This document shows positions 36,683 through 45,236 of a DNA stretch of 64,000 nt, piece after piece. Position 1 is the first letter of the stretch; each line of letters starts with the position of its first letter. The notes under the pieces are model-generated. The model worked only from the letters and a program-made list of their open reading frames with translations, did not search any database and was not told the DNA's origin. Both the position numbers and the translations under genes were made by a program. The stretch comes from CAZWKQ01 sp964634005 (lineage in GTDB: Bacteria > Bacteroidota > Bacteroidia > Bacteroidales > JACABE01): the NCBI GenBank assembly GCA_964634005.1, contig CAZWKQ010000001.1:124001-188000 (forward strand), written 5' to 3'.

Positions 36683-37480
36683 TTATTCATTTTTTGTACA
36701 AACTACCTGATTTTCGTACTTCAAGTTTATTGTTTTATATTTATCCCACCCTGTTTCTTTCAATGCGTTTTTATAAAAAACGTCTAATTTAAAAAATTTC
36801 TCCTCAATATTTTCTGCATCACCCAAAATAATAATATGTTCATTGAATTTTGGAATCAATTCTATATCACCTCGCTGATTTACATATATTTGCTCTATAA
36901 GTGAATAAAAAAACTTATTCCCGCTTACAAAATTAGCAACTTTATAAATATTATACAAGATACTGTCATTTATTAAATTCAAAGTATCGGAACGATTATT
37001 CTTTATATCGGGTGAAAATGGAGCATATATTGAATTTATATAACCCGATGCTATTGGGACATTTGCAGTATATTTTTCTGAAACCGGCATCTTTACTCCA
37101 TATGAATCCAAATAAAATTGTTGATCAAACTTGTTTATTATCCTAACAATGGGTTTACGTTGAACTATCTGTAGTTTCAATGTTCCGTCAAGCGATAAAA
37201 AAGCATTACTTTTATAAACATAAGGATAATTATCGATAATTTCTTCGATATATTGTTCATTAAGATTTTTAAGATATTCACCCTCAATTTTTAAGGCTTT
37301 ATCTTTTATGTATTCAATAATTTCATCTTCGGTAAAAAACGGATCTGCATCTTTATAATCAATTTTTATTTCTACTCCTTTACATTTAAGGTTTTTATGA
37401 TTGATATTGGACATAATAAGCCCAATAACAGCGGCCGCCCCCAATAATATCCATATAATTACCGATATCTTTTTCTTCAT
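36683..37480 (-). CDS. ftsQ: Cell division protein FtsQ/DivIB
   Basis: A 265-residue bitopic protein: membrane helix at residues 5-24, then a POTRA-like segment (CKGVEIKIDYKDADPFFTEDEIIEYI) and the FtsQ beta domain (YVYKSNAFLSLDGTLKLQIVQRKPIVRI). It links early and late divisome proteins in the periplasm. Its start overlaps the murC stop by four bases. Confidence 0.9.
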   Translation of the reverse strand: MKKKISVIIWILLGAAAVIGLIMSNINHKNLKCKGVEIKIDYKDADPFFTEDEIIEYIKDKALKIEGEYLKNLNEQYIEEIIDNYPYVYKSNAFLSLDGTLKLQIVQRKPIVRIINKFDQQFYLDSYGVKMPVSEKYTANVPIASGYINSIYAPFSPDIKNNRSDTLNLINDSILYNIYKVANFVSGNKFFYSLIEQIYVNQRGDIELIPKFNEHIIILGDAENIEEKFFKLDVFYKNALKETGWDKYKTINLKYENQVVCTKNE

Positions 37481-38883
37481 TCCTGACTATTGTCTTTTGA
37501 TATATTATTTTGTTTTATTGATAATTTCTTTTGAATAAGCAAATTTTCAATTGGTTCTACCATTTGGTCAATATCTCCTGCCCCAATAGTAACAAGCACT
37601 TCAATATGTGAAATTTTTATAAAGTTCAGTAATTGCGATTTTGATAATAAGTGTTTATTGGGATTACATATTTTGCGTAGCAATATCTCAGAGTTAACAC
37701 CCTCAATAGGTAATTCCCTTGCCGGATAAATGTCAAGCAAAATAATTTCATCGGGTATTGAAAGACTTTGGGCAAACTCTTCGAGAAAATCGCGAGTACG
37801 GGAGTAAAGATGAGGCTGAAAAATTGCAGTCAACTTCTTATTTGGATAAAGTTTTTTAACCGATTCGAGACATACTCTAATTTCCTGCGGATGATGAGCA
37901 TAATCGTCAATATAAACAAGATCATTGTCTTTTATCCTGAAATCGAACCTTCTGTAAACTCCTTCGAATGTAGAAAGAGCCGTTTTTATTTCTGCTTCCG
38001 ATATTCCGGCAATAACAGCAACACTAACGGCAGCTATTGCATTTTCTAAATTATGTAAACCCGGATAATTCATAACCAACCCCTCAATTATACCTTCGGG
38101 ATAAATCAGGTCAAACTTATAGCTTCCATTTTCATTTCTTATGTTGGATGCATAAAAGTCAGCTTTTTCGTTTAACGCATAAGTAAGAGTTAAAAGATTA
38201 TCGGGAGTATTGACTTCTATTCCTTTTTTTAAAATAAGACACCCCTCTTTATCTATCTGATCTATAAATAATTCGAACGATTTTTTTAATTCATCAATAT
38301 TTCCGTAAATATCGAGATGGTCGGCATCTATTGCACTTACTATTCCTATGAAAGGATAAAGATTCAGAAATGAACGGTCAAACTCGTCTGCTTCGACTAT
38401 AACAAAATTGCTTTTTTCGGATAACAGCAAATTGGAATGATAATTTTTGGAAATTCCGCCCAAAAAGGCATTACAATCATATTTCGAATGTTTGAAAATA
38501 TGTGAAATTAAAGTAGAAATAGTTGTTTTTCCATGAGTTCCGGCTACAGAAATTGATTTTGTTCCTTTGGTTATCATTCCGAGTACTTCGGAGCGTTTAT
38601 AAATCTCAAAATTATTTTGAACAAAGAAAACGAATTCCTTATGAGTTTTGGGAATAGCAGGTGTATAAACTACAAAGTCAACATAAGGAGGTATAAATCT
38701 TATATCCTCTTCATAATGTATGATAATACCTTCTTCTTCCAACTGTCTTGTAAGCGAAGTAGGAGTTTTGTCGTATCCGTAGATTGTATTTCCCTTTAGT
38801 TTGAAATATCTTGCCAAAGCGCTCATTCCTATACCGCCGATACCCAGAAAATATATAGTTTTATTATTAATATTCTTTTCCAT
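37477..38883 (-). CDS. murC: UDP-N-acetylmuramate--L-alanine ligase
   Basis: Adds the first amino acid (L-Ala) to UDP-MurNAc. Seen: N-terminal FLGIGGIGMSALARYF, the ATP loop AGTHGKTTISTL near residue 112, EADEFDRSFL, SAIDADHLDIYG, RFDFR and DDYAHHPQEI, the MurC hallmarks. ATG at 38883 is preferred; GTG at 38889 would overlap the murG stop. Follows murG directly, upstream of ftsQ. Confidence 0.96.
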   Translation of the reverse strand: MEKNINNKTIYFLGIGGIGMSALARYFKLKGNTIYGYDKTPTSLTRQLEEEGIIIHYEEDIRFIPPYVDFVVYTPAIPKTHKEFVFFVQNNFEIYKRSEVLGMITKGTKSISVAGTHGKTTISTLISHIFKHSKYDCNAFLGGISKNYHSNLLLSEKSNFVIVEADEFDRSFLNLYPFIGIVSAIDADHLDIYGNIDELKKSFELFIDQIDKEGCLILKKGIEVNTPDNLLTLTYALNEKADFYASNIRNENGSYKFDLIYPEGIIEGLVMNYPGLHNLENAIAAVSVAVIAGISEAEIKTALSTFEGVYRRFDFRIKDNDLVYIDDYAHHPQEIRVCLESVKKLYPNKKLTAIFQPHLYSRTRDFLEEFAQSLSIPDEIILLDIYPARELPIEGVNSEILLRKICNPNKHLLSKSQLLNFIKISHIEVLVTIGAGDIDQMVEPIENLLIQKKLSIKQNNISKDNSQE

Positions 38884-38888
38884 CGTCA

Positions 38889-39980
38889 CTAAATTTTAAT
38901 TAAACTTATGGCCTCATCGGCAATTTTTTCGGCAGCATCCTCTATTGACAGTTTTTTGAGATTTTCTTTCATTTCTTTTTGTTTTTCCTTGTCTTTGATT
39001 AATTCATCAATAGTTGTCTGCATAATTTGACGTGCCTCAGAGTCTTTAATCATAATTGCAGCGTTTTTCTCAACCAACGAATTAGCATTTTTGGTTTGAT
39101 GGTCTTCGGCAACATTGGGTGAAGGAACAAGTATTAGAGGTTTACCAACTATTGCCAACTCTGATATTGCAATTGCTCCGGCTCTCGATATAATTATATC
39201 GGCCATAGAGTATGCATATTCCATTTCATTTATAAAACTGAATATCTTTATTCCATCCGATTTTATTATAAATCTTTGCTTTATGTCTTCATAATAATAT
39301 TTTCCGGTTTGCCAAATCAACTGTAAGTCTTTTTCGAAAAAGTATCCGATAGAATTGGCAATACTTTCATTTATTGTTAATGCGCCCAAACTTCCGCCTA
39401 ATGCCAGTATTGTAGTTTTTTCGGTACTAAACCCGAAATATTCCGCAGCTTGCTCCTTCGATATTTTATTCTCTACAATATTTTTTCTAACAGGGTTTCC
39501 GGTCAAAACTATTTTGTCTTTGGGAAAATATCTTTCCATGCCTTCGTAGGCAACACAAATTTTATTTACTTTTTTTGAGAGTATTTTATTTGTAATTCCG
39601 GGATAAGAATTCTGTTCTTGTATCAAGCATGGAATTTTCATTTGCAATCCTGCTCTCAGCAAGGGACCACTTGCATATCCGCCAACGCCGATTATCACAT
39701 CGGGTTTGAAACTTCTAATAATTTGCCATGCTTTAATATAGCTTAATATTAATTTTAATGGGAAAAGTAAGTTCTTTATAGTAATTTTTCTTTGAAATCC
39801 GCTAATCCAAAGTCCTATTATTTTAAAACCTTCGGCAGGGACTTTTTCCATTTCCATTTTTCCCTTTGCACCGACGAATAATATATCGGCATTGCAATTC
39901 TTCTGTTTTATTGCTTTAGCAATTGCAATTGCAGGATAAATATGACCTCCTGTACCTCCTCCGCTAATTATTATTTTCAT
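38889..39980 (-). CDS. murG: UDP-GlcNAc:lipid I N-acetylglucosamine transferase
   Basis: Makes lipid II from lipid I at the inner face of the membrane. ISGGGTGGHIYPAIAIA at the N-terminus, GVGGYASGPLL, IQEQNSYPGITNK, and the C-terminal RAGAIAISELAIVGKPLILVPSPNVAEDHQTKNA are family signatures. I start it at 39980 (MKIIISGGG); ATGs at 39983 and 39992 are also in frame. The start overlaps the end of ftsW. Confidence 0.95.
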   Translation of the reverse strand: MKIIISGGGTGGHIYPAIAIAKAIKQKNCNADILFVGAKGKMEMEKVPAEGFKIIGLWISGFQRKITIKNLLFPLKLILSYIKAWQIIRSFKPDVIIGVGGYASGPLLRAGLQMKIPCLIQEQNSYPGITNKILSKKVNKICVAYEGMERYFPKDKIVLTGNPVRKNIVENKISKEQAAEYFGFSTEKTTILALGGSLGALTINESIANSIGYFFEKDLQLIWQTGKYYYEDIKQRFIIKSDGIKIFSFINEMEYAYSMADIIISRAGAIAISELAIVGKPLILVPSPNVAEDHQTKNANSLVEKNAAIMIKDSEARQIMQTTIDELIKDKEKQKEMKENLKKLSIEDAAEKIADEAISLIKI

Positions 39981-41157
39981 CATTAGCAACATTTACATTT
40001 TCAACACTTTCAGTTTCTTTATTTTCTTCTGATTCTATTTCGGCACTTACACTCAGCATAATACCGATAGCTATACTCGTGAACCAAATAGAAGTTCCCC
40101 CCATACTAACCATAGGCAGAGGTTGTCCGGTTACGGGAAATATTCCTACAGCAACCGAAATATTTATAAATGCTTGGAAAACCAAAAGCAAACAAAGCCC
40201 AATAGTCAGAAAAGCTCCGAAGCTTCCCGGACTTCTTGCAGCAATTCTCATACCTCTGTATAGTAAAATCAAATATAAAAGCAATATAAATACTCCGCCA
40301 ATAAATCCATATTCTTCAATAATTATGGCGTAAATAAAATCAGAATAAGGGTGAGGCAAAAAATTTCTTTGAGTACTGTTTCCCGGAAATTTCCCGAAAA
40401 TCTCACCACCGGCTATTGCAATTTTCGCCTGCTCCGCTTGATAGTTTCCGTCACTATCTTTATCTTTGTCCAAATGGTTCTCTATTCGGTTTTTCCAAGT
40501 TCCAAAACGGCCTACCTGCGGAAAATTGAAAATCAACACCAAAAATAATGCTCCAAATACTACTCCTGTGGCCATAGTTAAGAGTAGAAATTTTATTTTT
40601 ATTCGTCCTATAAACATTAAAATAAAAGTACTAAGAAATAATATAGCGGCAGTTGAAAAATTTGCAGGCAAAATCAATAAACAAACAAGAGCTATTGACC
40701 CTATTATAGGCAAAAATGTTCCTTTAAAATCATCAACATGTTCTTGTTTTTTTGCTAATAATCGAGCTACAAACATAATCAAAGCAAGTTTAGCAAAATC
40801 AGAAGTTTGAAAAGTTAAATTTACAATCGGTAAAGTTAACCATCTGTTTGCCTCATTAAGGCTTGTTCCGGTTAATAAGGTAAAAAGCAATAATGGTATT
40901 GTAATTATTATTGCCAGAATAGAAATTCCCGAATAATATGAATACTTGATTAAATGAGCCCCATACATCAGAAATAATCCAAATATCAATATTAAAAAGT
41001 GTTTTAGCATATAATATTCGGTATTCCCGCTTTGATATTTATATGCAAGCGTACCGGTAGAACTATATACCGATAATAACGAAAATACCGACAGTAAGGC
41101 TACTATAACCCAAATAACCTTATCACCTCTTAATATTTTGAATAGTTTATTCATCAA
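39964..41157 (-). CDS. ftsW: SEDS peptidoglycan glycosyltransferase FtsW
   Basis: A 397-residue polytopic SEDS-family protein that polymerises lipid II with its partner class B PBP at the septum. About ten membrane helices; motifs include LTGTSLNEANRWLTLP, GGEIFGKFPGNSTQRNFLPHPYSDFIYAIIIEEYGFIGG (with the conserved SEDS Glu/Asp region) and PVTGQPLPMVSMGGTSIW near the C-terminus. Position between murD and murG fits FtsW rather than RodA. Confidence 0.94.
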   Translation of the reverse strand: MMNKLFKILRGDKVIWVIVALLSVFSLLSVYSSTGTLAYKYQSGNTEYYMLKHFLILIFGLFLMYGAHLIKYSYYSGISILAIIITIPLLLFTLLTGTSLNEANRWLTLPIVNLTFQTSDFAKLALIMFVARLLAKKQEHVDDFKGTFLPIIGSIALVCLLILPANFSTAAILFLSTFILMFIGRIKIKFLLLTMATGVVFGALFLVLIFNFPQVGRFGTWKNRIENHLDKDKDSDGNYQAEQAKIAIAGGEIFGKFPGNSTQRNFLPHPYSDFIYAIIIEEYGFIGGVFILLLYLILLYRGMRIAARSPGSFGAFLTIGLCLLLVFQAFINISVAVGIFPVTGQPLPMVSMGGTSIWFTSIAIGIMLSVSAEIESEENKETESVENVNVANDENNN

Positions 41158-41166
41158 TAAATTGAA

Positions 41167-42507
41167 TTACAAATCGTTTACTGCTTTTTTAAACTGATTT
41201 CCTCTGTCTTCGTAATTTTCAAACAAATCGAAACTTGCACATGCCGGCGACAAAAGTACTACATCGCCAGTTTCGGAAAGATGGTAGGCTTTCTGCACAG
41301 CTTCAAATGCAGAATTAGCCTCTTCTATCTGTTTTACTATTCCCGAAAATTCATTTATAATTTTTGAATTATCAACTCCAAGGCAAATTATTGCTTTAAC
41401 TTTTTGTTTTACAAGTTGCCTTAAACTGCTATAATCGTTTCCTTTATCCTGTCCGCCCACTATCCATACTGTCGGTTTAGTCATACATTCGAGTGCATAC
41501 CACGTAGAGTTCACATTTGTTGCTTTTGAGTCGTTAATAAACTCAATACCGTGAACTTTTGCAACAAACTCAAGGCGATGGGGAACATTCTGGTAATCGC
41601 TGAAGCTTTCTTTTATAACCTCGTTCCTTATTTCCAGAATTCTTGAAGCAATTCCGGCCGCCATTGAATTATAAATGTTGTGTTTGCCTTGTAATGCTAA
41701 TGATTCTAATTCCATTTTTAATATTTTATTATTTATATTGAATACTATATTGTTGTTCTCAATGTAAGCTCCTTCGTTTACTTTTTCTTTAAGCGAAAAA
41801 CTATATTGTTTGGCTTTTATATTCGTCTCATTTATATATTTTTTCGTTACTTCATCATCGGCATTGAATATAAATGAGCAATTGGGCTTTTGATTTTTAG
41901 TAATACTGATTTTCGACCTTATATAATTTTCGAAAGAATAGTTATATCTGTCAAGATGGTCGGGTGTTATATTTGTTATTACCGAAATGTAGGGACTGAA
42001 AGTATAAATCCTGTCGAGCTGAAAACTGCTTATTTCAAGTACATAATAATCGAAATGATTTTCAGCAACAAGTAAAGCGAAACTATTACCTACATTGCCT
42101 CCTACAGCAACATTTAAACCGGCCTTTTTTAAAATATGATATGTGAGTAATGTTGTTGTGGTTTTACCGTTACTTCCGGTTATTGCAATAATTTTTGCAT
42201 TGGTAAATCTCGATGCAAATTCTATTTCATCAATAATACCGATTCTTTTTTCTTCGGCATTTTTAATTATTTGAACACTATCGGGTATGCCCGGACTTTT
42301 AATAATTTCATCAGCATTTAATATTAGTTCGGGAGTATGTTTTTGTTCTTCAAAATCAATGTTATAGTCTTTTAGATTTTTTCTGTAATTATCTTTAATT
42401 TTCCCAAAATCAGACACAAAGACATCATAGCCTTTCTTTTGAGCTAATATAGCTGCTCCTACTCCGCTTTCTCCTGCTCCAAGAACTACAATTCTCTTTT
42501 TAGTCAT
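41167..42507 (-). CDS. murD: UDP-MurNAc-L-alanine--D-glutamate ligase
   Basis: Adds D-Glu to UDP-MurNAc-L-Ala. VVLGAGESGVGAAILAQKKG at the N-terminus, ATP loop ITGSNGKTTTTLLTYH near residue 112, NITPDHLDRY, GKHNIYNSMAA, PHRLEFV, NDSKATNVNS and GGQDKGNDY are the MurD series. The 446-residue length is standard. Eleven-base gap from mraY, nine to ftsW. Confidence 0.96.
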   Translation of the reverse strand: MTKKRIVVLGAGESGVGAAILAQKKGYDVFVSDFGKIKDNYRKNLKDYNIDFEEQKHTPELILNADEIIKSPGIPDSVQIIKNAEEKRIGIIDEIEFASRFTNAKIIAITGSNGKTTTTLLTYHILKKAGLNVAVGGNVGNSFALLVAENHFDYYVLEISSFQLDRIYTFSPYISVITNITPDHLDRYNYSFENYIRSKISITKNQKPNCSFIFNADDEVTKKYINETNIKAKQYSFSLKEKVNEGAYIENNNIVFNINNKILKMELESLALQGKHNIYNSMAAGIASRILEIRNEVIKESFSDYQNVPHRLEFVAKVHGIEFINDSKATNVNSTWYALECMTKPTVWIVGGQDKGNDYSSLRQLVKQKVKAIICLGVDNSKIINEFSGIVKQIEEANSAFEAVQKAYHLSETGDVVLLSPACASFDLFENYEDRGNQFKKAVNDL

Positions 42508-42518
42508 CGTTTTTTTTA

Positions 42519-43772
42519 TTATCTGATTTTTAATGTTAATATTGTAATAACCGCAAGCATAAATCCGACAATAACAAATCGCACAACTATCTTTGGTTCG
42601 GCATATCCGAGTTTTTGAAAATGATGATGCAACGGTGCCATTTTAAAAATTCTTCTTCCTTCGCCGAATTTTTTCTTGGTATATTTAAAATAGCTTACCT
42701 GAATCATTACCGACAAGTTTTCGGCAAGGAAAATTCCGCATAAAATAGGGATAAGAAGCTCTTTTCTGATAAGTATGGCAAGTACCGCAACAATACCTCC
42801 CAACGACAAACTTCCGGTATCGCCCATAAAAACCTGTGCTGGATAGGTATTGTACCACAAAAAGCCGACGGTTGCACCTACAAAAGCACTTACAAATATT
42901 GCCAGCTCTCCGGTATTGGGGATATACATTATATTAAGGTAGTTGGCAAATATAATATTACCCGAAACCCATGCCAGTATTCCGAGAGTAGAACCAATTA
43001 TAGCAGCAGTACTAGTGGCTAAGCCGTCAATACCATCTGTAAGGTTGGCACCATTCGAAACTGCTGTTATTATCAGAATTACAATAGGAATAAATATTAC
43101 CCATGCCCACTTTTTATAATTTTTTCCTGCCCACGAAATCAGAACCGAATAATCCAATTCATTGTTTTTGAAAAAAGGAATAGTAGTCTTAGTCGATTTT
43201 ATAGATTCTTTGTTAAATACTTCTTTTGCTACCTCATAGTTGGTTTCATTCAAAATATTGTGCGATTTAACATACTGGCTTTCTTTTACCTTTTCTTTTA
43301 TTACAATTCCTTCATGAAAATACATTGTAGTACCTACAATTATTCCTAAAGTGACCTGACCCAATATTTTAAATTTTCCCGCAAGCCCTTTTTTATCTTT
43401 TTTAAACACCTTGATATAATCGTCGAGGAAGCCTATAAGTCCGAGCCAAACTGTTGTAACAAGCATAAGGATTATATAGATATTGTTGAGTTTAGCGAAA
43501 AGTAAAGTAGGAATTAAAATTGACCCAAGAATTATCAATCCTCCCATAGTAGGAGTTCCTTGCTTTTCTTTTTGACCTTCCAAACCTAAATCACGTACAG
43601 TTTCGCCTACTTGTTTCTTTTTTAAATAATTAATTAAACTTTTTCCAAAAACCAATGATATCAGCAAGGAAGTAATAACCGCCATCGAGGCTCTGAAAGA
43701 AATATATTGAAATACGCCCGCTCCCGGAAAATCCCAAACTTTATCCAAATAATCAAAAAGATAGTATAACAT
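42519..43772 (-). CDS. mraY: Phospho-MurNAc-pentapeptide transferase
   Basis: Makes lipid I on undecaprenyl phosphate. Motifs: KQGTPTMGGLII, GFLDDYIKVFKKDKKGLAGKFKILGQ, NGANLTDGIDGLATS, FMGDTGSLSLGG and FKMAPLHHHFQKLGY. At 417 residues it exceeds the roughly 360 of E. coli because of an extra hydrophilic stretch at about residues 155-215; this long form is, as far as I recall, usual in Bacteroidota. About ten membrane helices. Confidence 0.96.
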   Translation of the reverse strand: MLYYLFDYLDKVWDFPGAGVFQYISFRASMAVITSLLISLVFGKSLINYLKKKQVGETVRDLGLEGQKEKQGTPTMGGLIILGSILIPTLLFAKLNNIYIILMLVTTVWLGLIGFLDDYIKVFKKDKKGLAGKFKILGQVTLGIIVGTTMYFHEGIVIKEKVKESQYVKSHNILNETNYEVAKEVFNKESIKSTKTTIPFFKNNELDYSVLISWAGKNYKKWAWVIFIPIVILIITAVSNGANLTDGIDGLATSTAAIIGSTLGILAWVSGNIIFANYLNIMYIPNTGELAIFVSAFVGATVGFLWYNTYPAQVFMGDTGSLSLGGIVAVLAILIRKELLIPILCGIFLAENLSVMIQVSYFKYTKKKFGEGRRIFKMAPLHHHFQKLGYAEPKIVVRFVIVGFMLAVITILTLKIR

Positions 43773-43778
43773 TGTTTT

Positions 43779-45236
43779 CTATATATTTAAAAATTCATTA
43801 ATAACTTCTTTATCGTCGAAATGATACTTAACCCCCTTTATTTCCTGATATTTTTCATGACCCTTTCCGGCTACAAGAATAATATCGCCGGGTTTAGCCA
43901 TCAAACAAGCCGTTTTTATTGCTTCTTTTCGGTTTTCGATAGTAAGTACTTTGTTTTTCAATGAAATATCAACGCCTTCATTTATTTGTTTTAATATTTC
44001 ATAAGGGTCTTCGTTTCTTGGATTATCTGATGTAAAAATCACAATATCACTGTTTTCGGCGGCAGCTTTTCCCATAACGGGTCGCTTTTGTGCATCGCGG
44101 TTACCACCGGCTCCAATTACAGTTATTAGCTTTTCATTTTTTGTTCTTATGGTTTCTATTGTCCTGAGTACATTAAGCAAAGCATCGGGAGTGTGAGCGT
44201 AATCGACTATTGCGGTAATATTATCTTTCGATTGAACATAATCGAAGCGTCCCTCGGCAGCACCTAAATTGCTCAACTCCTTGAGTACGGAAATTTTTTC
44301 CTGACCTAATAAAACTGCTGCCGAATATACTGCAAGCAAATTGTAAGCATTGAACTCTCCTACAAGTCTGGTTGATAATTCATTACCATCAATACTCAAC
44401 AATAAACCACCAAGTTCGTTTTCAAGAATTTTACAATTGAAATCAGCAATATTCTTTAATCCGTAAGTATATTTTGCTGCTTTGGTATTTTGCAGCATTA
44501 CCATCCCGTTTTTATCGTCAATGTTAGTTAAAGCAAAAGACTGTTGAGGCAGATTATCAAAAAACATTTTCTTGGCTTTTATATATTCGCTAAAAGTCTT
44601 ATGAAAATCGAGATGATCGTGTGTTATGTTTGTAAATATTCCGCCACTGAAATTTATTCCGCTTATCCTGTGCTGAACAATTGAATGGGAGCTGACTTCC
44701 ATAAAGCAGTATTCGCAGCCTTCGTTTACCATCATATTCAACAAGCTGTTCAATTGAATTGCATCGGGAGTTGTATGAGTAGATGGGATTTCCTTGTTTT
44801 GAATTCTATTGCAAACCGTTGATATTAAACCTACATAATACCCAAGCTGCTTGAATAAGTTATAAAGAAGTGTTACTGTTGTGGTTTTTCCGTTTGTGCC
44901 GGTAACACCGATAAGTTTAAGTTTTTTTGAAGGGTTATCGAAGAAATTTGAAGCCAAAACACCTAAAGCCTCACTGCTATTTTCGACCAATATGTATGTT
45001 GCATTACTTTCTGTTAATTTAGGGAGTTGTTCGCAAACTACAGCAATGGCACCCCTTTTAACCGAACTTTCGATAAACTCATGCCCGTCAACCTGAGTTC
45101 CTTTAACAGCAACAAAAAGCGAATTTTCTTTTACCGCACGAGAATCAAAACATATATCTGATAATTGTATATCCGAAGATCCGATGATTTTCAGAATGTT
45201 TACATTATTCAATATTTCACTTAAGGCCCTTTTCAT
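43779..45236 (-). CDS. murE: UDP-MurNAc-L-alanyl-D-glutamate--diaminopimelate ligase
   Basis: Adds the third residue of the stem peptide. FDSRAVKENSLFVAVKGTQVDGHEFI at the start, ATP loop GVTGTNGKTTTVTL near residue 110, HTTPDAIQL, EVSSHSIVQHRI, NITHDHLDFH, and DYAHTPDAL follow. Residues 404-407 read DNPR, the motif associated with meso-diaminopimelate (rather than Lys) as substrate. Start overlaps the ftsI stop by four bases. Confidence 0.96.
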   Translation of the reverse strand: MKRALSEILNNVNILKIIGSSDIQLSDICFDSRAVKENSLFVAVKGTQVDGHEFIESSVKRGAIAVVCEQLPKLTESNATYILVENSSEALGVLASNFFDNPSKKLKLIGVTGTNGKTTTVTLLYNLFKQLGYYVGLISTVCNRIQNKEIPSTHTTPDAIQLNSLLNMMVNEGCEYCFMEVSSHSIVQHRISGINFSGGIFTNITHDHLDFHKTFSEYIKAKKMFFDNLPQQSFALTNIDDKNGMVMLQNTKAAKYTYGLKNIADFNCKILENELGGLLLSIDGNELSTRLVGEFNAYNLLAVYSAAVLLGQEKISVLKELSNLGAAEGRFDYVQSKDNITAIVDYAHTPDALLNVLRTIETIRTKNEKLITVIGAGGNRDAQKRPVMGKAAAENSDIVIFTSDNPRNEDPYEILKQINEGVDISLKNKVLTIENRKEAIKTACLMAKPGDIILVAGKGHEKYQEIKGVKYHFDDKEVINEFLNI

